Part shown: piece after piece, positions 9,527 to 16,753 of the stretch
Numbering within the stretch: the stretch's first letter is position 1
Layout of the letters: the number at the start of each line of letters is the position of its first letter
NCBI GenBank assembly: GCA_019633425.1
Contig: WSUB01000317.1
Coordinates: 1 to 25,096, forward strand
Direction: 5' to 3'
Length of the DNA: 25,096 bases
From: Tulasnella sp. 424
Lineage: Eukaryota; Basidiomycota; Agaricomycetes; Cantharellales; Tulasnellaceae
Translations under genes and position numbers: made by a program
Notes under the pieces: generated by a model
Database searches by the model: none
The model's input: the letters and a program-made list of their open reading frames with translations, nothing else
What the model was told of the DNA's origin: nothing

Positions 9527-10139
9527 ACCGCAAAGGTGGGGGGGACTCCGAACAAATGGTCTGGGGATACGTGGAAGGGTGATAACAGTTACCATTCCAT
9601 TCTGCATATAGATTAGTCTGCGAAATGTGATATCCCTACGAGGATGAGGGTATTCGATCTTCGGATTCGTGCCTTGTTGGTCACGGTTTGGAAGCTTTGT
9701 CACACCAATCCCCTCTGCCCAACCAAACCCACAGCGGAATGCCCTAAAACCTATGACCAATCTAAGAAACGGCCACCGAGACCCATTTGAGACGCGTCAT
9801 CCGACTCATAGCTCTCCCTGCCGAGCATGGGTCTACGTGGCTCCCGGCAGCATTGGCGAGGACGATGGTGGTGGAGGGCTAGTGGAGGTCAGGGGTCACG
9901 CTCGGACTACCAAACAGAGCAAAAGTGCCCTATTTCTCCGATTATTTTCAACCATTTTTGTGTCGCAGAAGGGTAGTGAGTGGGACAACAAAGGTTGTCA
10001 TAGGGTTATGGGGAGGTCCGAGAGTATAAAAACTGGCCGCTTGAGCGGCATGCCAGCCCCGTCAACCCGTGACAACCCCTCTATCCCCTCTGCCCACCCC
10101 TCGACCAGCTCTCACTGAAATCCCTCTTCCTTGACTACC
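9527..10139. other. Intergenic flank and promoter of reductase copy 2
   Basis: No gene lies here. The sequence aligns by eye with 11857-12481 over most of its length, so it was copied together with the gene. Unit B has an extra block of roughly 50-60 bp near 11870-11930 that carries a TGACGTCA site absent here. Confidence 0.6.
10025..10032 (+). promoter_or_regulatory. TATA box of reductase copy 2
   Basis: TATAAAAA lies 115 bp before the ATG at 10140. The same octamer sits 112 bp before the ATG of copy 3, so the element is conserved between paralogues. Confidence 0.7.
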
Positions 10140-11577
10140 ATGTCCGCACCTACAACTGCCAGTGAATCGTTAAGCACAACGCTCGGTGGCTCTGCCTCCA
10201 ATGTCAGAATTAGCAAGGCCGGGTTAGGTTTGATGTTACTGAGTATGTGTCTACCATCATATTTCGCAGAGCTGCTATCCACGAGCAGTGGAAGAGACCA
10301 AACTGCTAACCGTGCTTCCCTCCTTTTTTATCGTCCCGCCTCCCCCCCCCCCTTGTCTTTCAGCCTGGGTACCCAACCCCGTCCCCGACGAGCAAGCGTT
10401 TGCCGCAATCAAAGCTGCCATCGATCTGGTCCCCACCGACCAAAAGCTTTTTATTAATTCTGCAGAGTTTTATGGCCATGAACCGTTGACGGCTAACCTC
10501 GACTTGCTCGCTCGATTCTTCACCAAGTACCCGGAGCTTGCAGATCGGACTTTCTTATCTGTAAAGGTATATACCGCGGTAGTTAACTGCCAGGCCTGTC
10601 GGATTTCCTAACTGCTCTTCATCGCCTTAGGGAGGCACTTCAGGACCAGCGTTGCGCACCGTCGACGGCAGTCCTGAGAACCTCCGTCGCAGCGTCGACG
10701 CTATCAATAAGGCTCTAGATGGGAAGAAGAGACTCGATCTCTTCGAGTGCGCTCGTGTTGACCCGAATATCCCAATCGAACAAACGATGGAGACCTTGAA
10801 GGGTCTGGTAAAAGAGGGGAAATTCGATCATATAGGTGTCTCTGAGATCTCGGCGGAGAGTTTGAAAAAAGCAGCCTCGGTATGTTACCCCTGGTTTGGA
10901 TGCTTGAACATAGCGACGTCGACTGACACTGAGCGCGGGGGACTTGCTTTTATTGAAATAGGTTGCTCCTATTGCTGCAGTCGAGATTGAAGTTTCTCCT
11001 TGGTCGTATGAAGAAGAAACCAAGAAGGTCATCGCAACTTGTGCTGAGCTCAAGATCCCCGTTGCCGCCTATTCGTAAGTCAAAACAAATCTACTGCAAT
11101 CGGTTTGCACTGGCTCATGTTTAAATATGATAAGTCCTTTGGGACGCGGTTTTCTTACTGGCCAACTGAAAAAGGAAGACCTCCCAGAGGGTGACATACG
11201 CCTCCACTTTGCTCGCTTCCAAGACGAGGTATGTCGTTTGAGATTCGTGAAGCTGTCCTTGACCTCGGCCGCTCACGCATCCATATAAGGCTTTGGCGCA
11301 CAATCAAAAGATTGTCGATGCTCTTGCCGCCATTGCAGAGAAGAAAGGCCTCACCAACGCCCAGCTTTGTTTGGCCTGGGTTTCCAATCTCGGACCCCAA
11401 ATCGTCCCCATTCCTGGATCCAGCAAGGTCCATCGAGTCCAGGAGAACTTTGTTGGATGTAACATCAAGTTAAGCGAAGAGGAGGTTGACAGTATCAAGG
11501 CTGCTATCGAGGATATTGGTGTTAAGGGTGGAAGGTACCTTGGCCTGAGCAAAGAACAGGAATACCGCTGGGGTTAG
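10140..11577 (+). CDS. Aldo/keto reductase, pyridoxal-reductase type, copy 2
   Basis: Six exons (10140-10242, 10364-10566, 10631-10879, 10962-11074, 11135-11228, 11290-11577) give 349 residues. Exons 1, 4, 5 and 6 have exactly the lengths of copies 1 and 3. Exon 2 is one codon shorter than in the other two. Motifs follow copy 1: GLGLMLLTW, PDEQAFAAI, INSAEFYG with Tyr71, FLSVKGG with Lys102, DLFECARVD, VEIEVSPWS, SPLGRGFLTG, AWVSNLGP and IPIPGSSKVHRVQEN. The expected activity is NADPH-dependent reduction of pyridoxal or a similar carbonyl compound in the cytosol. Intron 1 contains a homopolymeric C run near 10341-10352. Promoter and gene body are duplicated as unit A. The last part of intron 3 and most of exon 4 are almost identical to copy 3. 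Confidence 0.9.
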
Positions 11578-11774
11578 GGAACGCCCTCACCTGGGTTGCG
11601 ACTTAGTTGATGATAAACGATTTTCACAAGGACCGAACGCTTCATGTTTCCGTACATAGTTGATTGCAAATGAGAAATGATTTGTATATCGCGGCTCGTC
11701 GACACGTTCTCCAGCCAAGGAGAAAGGCAAGCGAAATGCGACCGATAAACCCGTACTAGGTGCTTGCTTCTACT

Positions 11775-11856
11775 CCGGTCTCTACGGCATCATTTCGGCA
11801 TCCTTGCCTTTAGAAGCGCCCGATCTCTTCTCTTCGGCATTCTGTAGTCTTCCGAG
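11775..11856 (-). pseudogene. Relic of the 3' end of the ferredoxin-NADP+ reductase gene
   Basis: Read on the minus strand, this segment encodes AEEKRSGASKGKDAEMM, against AEEKRLGATKGKEAERM near the C terminus of the intact reductase encoded at 14226-15881. About 70 bp of DNA match at roughly 80 percent by eye, with a one-base length difference upstream and an early stop where the intact gene continues for 15 more codons. It has no start codon, no upstream exon and no remaining domain, so it is non-functional. It lies in the same orientation relative to reductase 2 as the intact gene lies to reductase 3, which identifies it as a breakpoint remnant of the tandem duplication. Confidence 0.8.
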
Positions 11857-11901
11857 ACCGCGAAGGTGGGGGGCTTCGAACCGTTGCACACGTGCCAGCC
11901 A

Positions 11902-11909
11902 TGACGTCA
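11902..11909. promoter_or_regulatory. CRE/ATF-type palindrome TGACGTCA
   Basis: A perfect palindrome in the part of the unit B flank that has no counterpart in unit A, about 575 bp upstream of the reductase 3 start. Confidence 0.35.
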
Positions 11910-12369
11910 GCGAAACTGTATGATATTGGATTCGTGGAATGGTGATAATGACTCCCATCCATACCATATCTAGATTGGTCTTCGCAATAATGGTATCCTT
12001 ACGAGAATAAAGTTATTCTCCGGATTCGTGTCTTGTCACGGTCTGCAAGCCTTATGATATCACACCAATCCCATCGACCTGCCTGAACCACAGCGGAATG
12101 CGTTGGGCCTATGACAAAATACAAGAAACGGCCCCCGAGAGTCTTTGAGACGCGTCATCCAACTCATAGCTATCCCTGCCGGACATGGGTATACGTGGCA
12201 CCGGCAGCATTGGTTGGGATGAGGGTGGTGGAGGCAAGGTGGAGGGTAAGGCTTAGACTACCAAATAAGGCAAAAACAACGTCTCTCGTCGTATTTTTGA
12301 GCATTTGCCAAGGGAAAAAGAGGTGGAGGTGCTATTTAAGGTCAAAGCAGACGTGTGGAGGTTTGCGAG

Positions 12370-12377
12370 TATAAAAA
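12370..12377 (+). promoter_or_regulatory. TATA box of reductase copy 3
   Basis: TATAAAAA lies 112 bp before the ATG at 12482, matching the element of copy 2. Confidence 0.7.
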
Positions 12378-12481
12378 TCCACTAGTGCTTGGGGGTCATA
12401 CTTTCCACATCACACCGTGAAACCCCTCTACCCCCTCCGCACCCCTCCCAAACCGAAACTTCTCACTCTTGATTGAATAAC

Positions 12482-13891
12482 ATGTCTTCATCTACTACTG
12501 CTGGGGAACCTTTGAGCGCTATGCTCGGCGGCTCCGCCTCCAGTATCAAGATTCACAAGACTGGGTTGGGTCTGATGTTACTGAGTACGTGCACTCATCT
12601 AGGCCCATAGAGCTGCTATCTATGAGTAGTAGAAGTGGCCAAATTGCTAACGTCATTTCGAAAATTCCCTTGTTTCCTTCTAGCCTGGACTCCCAACCCC
12701 GTTCCTGACGAGCAAGCGTTCGCCGCAATCAAAGCCGCCATCGATTTGGTTCCCGCCGACCAAAAGCTTCTCATCAACTCTGCGGAATTCTATGGTGGTC
12801 AAGACCATTTCACCGCCAATCTTGAGCTGATCGCTCGATTTTTCACGAAGTACCCGGAGCTTGCGGATCGGACATTCTTATCCGTTAAGGTAAGTGGTAT
12901 CGCCGTAGATTCACCAGAACTGCTAGATTTTCTAACACTTCCTGTTCGTATTAGGGAGGTACTTCGCCTACAGCCGTGTATATCGTAGACGGTAGTCCCG
13001 AGAACCTCCGTCGCAGCGTTGACGCTATCAACAAGGCCCTCGACGGGAAGAAGAAAATGGATCTCTTCGAGTGCGCTCGCGTGGACCAAAACATCCCAAT
13101 CGAACAAGTTATGGATACTTTGAAGGGTCTAGTTAAAGAGGGGAAATTTGATCATATCGGTGTCTCGGAGATCTCTGCGGAGAGTTTGAAGAAAGCGGCT
13201 GCGGTATGTTTAGACGCTTAAACGTAGCGACGTCGACTGAAGCTGAGTGTGGGGACTTGCTTTATTGAAATAGGTTGCTCCTATTGCTGCAGTCGAGATT
13301 GAAGTTTCTCCTTGGTCGTATGAAGAAGAAACCAAGAAGGTCATTGCAACTTGCGCCGACCTCAAGATCCCCGTCGTTGCCTATTCGTAAGTCGAAAAGG
13401 CATTCTCCATAATTTGTCTGTCCTGACTCGCGTTTGAAAAAAATCTGACAGTCCTCTGGGACGCGGTTTCCTTACTGGCCAACTGAAAAAAGAAGACCTC
13501 CCAGCAGGTGACATGCGGCTCCGTTTCTCTCGATTCCAGGATGAGGTACGTTATTTACCTATGCAGCTTTCTTGACCACGGGCGCTGACGCGTCCGCATA
13601 CAGGCTCTAGCGCACAATCAAAAGGTCGTCGATGCCCTTGCCGTCATTGCGCAGAAGAAAGGCGTTACCAACGCTCAGCTGTCCCTGGCTTGGGTTTCCA
13701 ATCTCGGACCTCACATGGTCCCCATTCCTGGATCCAGCAAAGTTCATCGAGTCCAGGAGAACTTTGCTGGAGGTAACATCAAGTTGAGCGAAGAAGAGGT
13801 CGAGAGTATCAAGGCTGCTGTCGAAGATGTTGGCGTTCAAGGTGGAAGGTACTTTGACATGAGCAAGGAGCAGGAGCATCGCTGGGGTTAA
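12482..13891 (+). CDS. Aldo/keto reductase, pyridoxal-reductase type, copy 3
   Basis: Six exons (12482-12584, 12684-12889, 12955-13203, 13274-13386, 13452-13545, 13604-13891) give 350 residues. Hallmarks are GLGLMLLTW, PDEQAFAAI, INSAEFYGG with Tyr71, FLSVKGG with Lys103, DLFECARVD, VEIEVSPWS, SPLGRGFLTG, AWVSNLGP and IPIPGSSKVHRVQEN, ending in EQEHRWG as in copy 1. All splice sites are GT-AG and phases are identical to the paralogues. The expected function is NADPH-dependent carbonyl (pyridoxal-like) reduction. It is closest to copy 2, with which it shares promoter and 3' flank. It lies tail to tail with the ferredoxin reductase gene, with 334 bp between stop codons. An AATAAA at 13986-13991 is a probable polyadenylation signal. 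Confidence 0.9.
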
Positions 13892-13985
13892 GGGACGCTC
13901 TCACCTGGGCAGCGAAGACCTGGTTGATGATAAACGTGTACCAGAAGAATCGAATGTTTCATGTTTACGTACATACTTGAGTGCA

Positions 13986-13991
13986 AATAAA
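13986..13991 (+). terminator. Probable polyadenylation signal of reductase copy 3
   Basis: AATAAA lies 95 bp downstream of the stop codon at 13889-13891, in an A-rich stretch. Confidence 0.45.
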
Positions 13992-14225
13992 AAAGTACCT
14001 GTATCTCGCGACCAGTTGATATAGCTTCTAGCCAGAGAGAAAGAAAGTGAGATGTGGCCGATAAATCTGTAAGTCTCCTCGTCCGAGCAGAGTGCGGCCG
14101 TCTTTCAGCTGTGTGAGTGAATCTCAACCTCCGGACCGTACGATGCGATGTGAAGTCGAGGATCAAAATATATCTAGATAGTCTATAAATCTAGTTGGAC
14201 TAGCCGAGGGAATGGAATGCAGTGA

Positions 14226-15881
14226 CTACTGCTTGCTCGCTTCCAAGAAGGCCTCCACATCCTTCCACTGCATCCTTTCGGCTTCCTTGCCTTTAGTGGC
14301 ACCCAGTCTCTTCTCTTCGGCCTCTATAGCCTTCCATACGGGCCATGTGATTGCCCTCTTTCCGTCCTCTCCGCGTACCGCTCTCTCAACTGCGTCGGGA
14401 GCGCTTTCGAGAGAGGGAGAAGGGTTCATGGGCTCGACGGACGAACTGGAGTCGTACGCGGTGGAAAGAGCCTCTGAAGATCTTGGGTTTTGTGACGAGG
14501 ACAGGTGGTCGGATAGCAGTCGGTCTGCGACTTCATACGCGTCATACATTGTTGACGCCAAGACGCCTTTTGCGCCATGAGAAGCCCAACCCGAGGTGTA
14601 GACGTTCTTGACGAGCCTGAGGGTTGGCGATGAGGAGTCGGATTCAAGGGAAAGTACTCGACCCTCATCGTTGCGGATACGTCCAAGAGCGGGATCAAAC
14701 CATGGGTCCGTGGTTGATGATTTGGAAGTGGTCTCCCCTGATTGTGACGTAGTGGTAACAGTGGTGGTAGTGTCGGATTTGCGGTCGAATGGAACTGCTC
14801 GAGACCCAACGCTGCTGACGACCAGGTCCGTTCTTCTGGTCTCTTTCTGACCAGTCGGCTTAGCCCTCCTCTGCTCGTCCAGGGTGTTGAGATCGTAAGT
14901 GATATCTACTGCTCCGTCGTTCGCCTTCGTTTCCCGAGGACTCCTAAAGAACACGAGCTTCCACTTTGTCTTCCTTGCGTCTGGGGGTGACGTGCCTTTC
15001 GGGTGAGATCCTTTCCGGAGAAGATCTAGTATTCGCGATTGTTGTCGGGATGCCCCTGGTGGAGTGACAAGCAACTCCTCCGGGATGGGTTCAAGGGCGG
15101 CATTTGGGAGCGCCAAGAGTTCGCGCAATTCTTTGGCGGTGAACGCCACCTCGGCTGGCCCACGTCTTGAGACAATTTCGATCTCCTCCACTGTACTCCT
15201 TTTCAGTACTTCGATAACCTCGTCCGGGATGTCCAGCTTGGCTAGGACGGATGGAGGAGTCAACAACAGCCTTGCAATGTCCAAGCTAACATTCCCGTGT
15301 CCGATCAAGGTCAAGTGCTTGACTTTGTCAAGCGGAGGCGGTGCCGGGGATGTTGGGTGACCCGTGTACCAGTGCACAATGTCGAGGGCCGGAGTGGCTT
15401 GCAGTCCTGGGGGAAGAGGTGCAGGAGATGCGGAACCAATTGCGAGGAGGAGGTGGGTGTAATCAGGAAACAAGTCCGAAAGGTGGATTTGCACGGCAGA
15501 TGAATTGGGGGGACTTTTTGTTGACGAAGACGAGGAGATGGAAACGTTTCCAAAGTAGTTGAAACGGGGGTCTTCAGCCGTCTGGTCGAACTTGTGGATG
15601 CAATTCTACTGACATTCGGAAACTTCTAAGCAAGCCGGCGGGAGCATACATGCCGCGGGCGTACTTGCCTTAACTTCCGGGTGATCCGGTGCCACGCCAT
15701 AGCGTACTAACCCGTGAGGTGCCCAGGACTTGTCGTACATGTGTACCCTGGTTTGTTCGCCTTGGGGCGTAGATGCAGGCAGCTTTGAGAGGACGCGTGA
15801 GGCAGCATAGAAGGCAGAAGGTCCAGCGCCCACGACTGCTAGTTTGAGAGGGCGAACCAGGTTGCCCGACTGTGGAGGCAT
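14226..15881 (-). CDS. arh1: Ferredoxin/adrenodoxin-NADP+ reductase (Arh1/FDXR family)
   Basis: Two exons (15881-15669 and 15605-14226) give 530 residues. The intron (15668-15606, 63 nt) has a GC donor (AAG|GCAAGT) and a TAG acceptor, and the joint EVK-NCIHKFDQTAED matches the family. Residues 14-25 form the FAD-binding strand-turn-helix with VGAGPSAF. GLVRYGVAPDHPEVK (57-71) is the family signature. GHGNVSLDIA (173-182) is the NADP-binding turn, and SRRGPAEVAFT follows. TSGWASHGAKGVLASTM near the C terminus is the second conserved FAD-contacting region. The enzyme passes electrons from NADPH to mitochondrial ferredoxin for iron-sulphur cluster, heme A and related synthesis. Several Ser/Thr-rich insertions make it longer than the roughly 490-residue norm. 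No presequence follows the ATG, but an acid-free Ser/Arg-rich stretch precedes it in frame. A TGACGTCA site lies about 110 bp upstream. Confidence 0.88.
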
Positions 15882-15991
15882 CCTTTTTCGGGTCTGTCTG
15901 GTTGAAGTTTGGTTTCGCCGCGAAGCGGAGGAGGCGGAGTGAGACGGCGAGCTCGAAAAGTGCGTGAGAACAGGGGCCCGAGCTGGGAGGA

Positions 15992-15999
15992 TGACGTCA
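15992..15999. promoter_or_regulatory. CRE/ATF-type palindrome TGACGTCA
   Basis: A perfect palindrome 111-118 bp upstream of the ferredoxin reductase ATG (minus-strand gene), the most start-proximal of the six sites. Confidence 0.5.
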
Positions 16000-16552
16000 C
16001 CTCGCTAGCCTTCGGCAGCCGGTAGAACATCACCAGGGCCGTGTTGAATCTCCACAATACACTTTGGCAGGCCCTCACGAAGTTCAATGGGTGCCTCTCT
16101 AGGGAGGTGTCTTTCGCCACAAATGTCCCTCTTGGTATTTGGGGTTACTAGTTTGTGAGGCTTGGCCGCTGCAACCCAAGGTTGTAGTGATTCATGTACC
16201 GAGCTGCAAGTAGTTCACTTGGAAACTGCTTGGTGAAATTTTAGTCGATTTGCCGGTGGATAAATAAGACTCGTCTGAATGAAGGACCGCAATAATTCTT
16301 CCATGTGAGCCGCTTCGATCGTTGTCGACGTCCCTTTCATCCATAGATTCCATACCGAACGTTACGGCCGCACACTCGAAATCGTAAGGTCAGTGGGGCA
16401 CTGAAAGTGCTAATTCCAGTGAAACTTTTTCTCGAACTAATAAAACACACATGATTGGTCGCATCGGGCAGCGCTTTGGTCTATCTGATGCACTGATTGC
16501 CCTACGAGACATGAAAGCGCGTCGATGAACTCTCGATAATCTCTGATCGGCA

Positions 16553-16596
16553 CGATCTGGCTGGCACAAGTGGTCGATCTGGCTGGCACAAGTGGT
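16553..16596 (+). repeat. Perfect 22-bp tandem duplication
   Basis: The unit CGATCTGGCTGGCACAAGTG plus GT occurs twice head to tail (16553-16574 and 16575-16596) with no mismatch. It lies about 160 bp upstream of the kinase-TPR start codon. Confidence 0.85.
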
Positions 16597-16753
16597 TTGA
16601 TCTTCCAGACAATACAAGCTTGATGTGCAACTGAAAGAGCGTTCAACCACAATTGTCCGAATCCCAATTTCCCCCTCTCAATCAGCTCGACCATCCGAAG
16701 TCAACCACGTCTCCCCCTGTGTTCTATTATCCACTATCTTCTATATACCTAGG

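Larger units (their letters stand above)
9527..11856 (+). repeat. Tandem segmental duplication, unit A (reductase copy 2 with flanks and ferredoxin-reductase 3' relic)
   Basis: Unit A begins at ACCGCAAAGGTGGGGGG, immediately after the stop codon of reductase 1. It runs through a shared flank and promoter, the whole of reductase 2 and its 3' UTR, and ends in a fragment homologous to the 3' end of the ferredoxin-NADP+ reductase gene. Unit B restarts at 11857 with ACCGCGAAGGTGGGGGG. Landmarks shared by the two units include GGTGATAA near 9580/11940, GAGACGCGTCATCC near 9790/12148, TATAAAAA at 10025/12370, and the reductase exons themselves. Confidence 0.8.
11578..12481. other. Intergenic region between reductases 2 and 3, containing the duplication junction
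   Basis: The left part (to about 11760) is the 3' flank of reductase 2 and resembles the 3' flank of reductase 3 (for example CCGATAAACCCGTA near 11740 versus CCGATAAATCTGTA near 14060). Next come a ferredoxin-reductase relic (about 11775-11856), the junction, and then the copied flank and promoter of reductase 3. Confidence 0.65.
11857..14335 (+). repeat. Tandem segmental duplication, unit B (reductase copy 3 with flanks into the ferredoxin-reductase 3' end)
   Basis: Unit B begins with the same sequence that follows the stop of reductase 1 and ends inside the intact ferredoxin reductase gene, at about the point where the relic in unit A stops. The right boundary is approximate because the match fades around 14329-14340. 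Confidence 0.75.
15882..16753. other. Divergent intergenic region between ferredoxin reductase and kinase-TPR genes
   Basis: It holds two head-to-head promoters. The first 123 bp (15882-16004) are an open in-frame extension of the ferredoxin reductase without ATG. A perfect 22-bp tandem duplication lies at 16553-16596. The frame of the kinase exon is also open upstream to an alternative start near 16625, but the ATG at 16754 is taken as first. No RNA gene was seen. Confidence 0.45.

Noticed and set aside
9077..9760. 227-codon minus-strand open frame
   Set aside because: It lies antisense to exons 5 and 6 of reductase 1 and their flank, runs through a real intron and shows no domain; it is a shadow of the reductase codon pattern.
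14212..14611. Plus-strand frames opposite the ferredoxin reductase 3' end
   Set aside because: They are antisense shadows; the minus strand carries recognisable family sequence.
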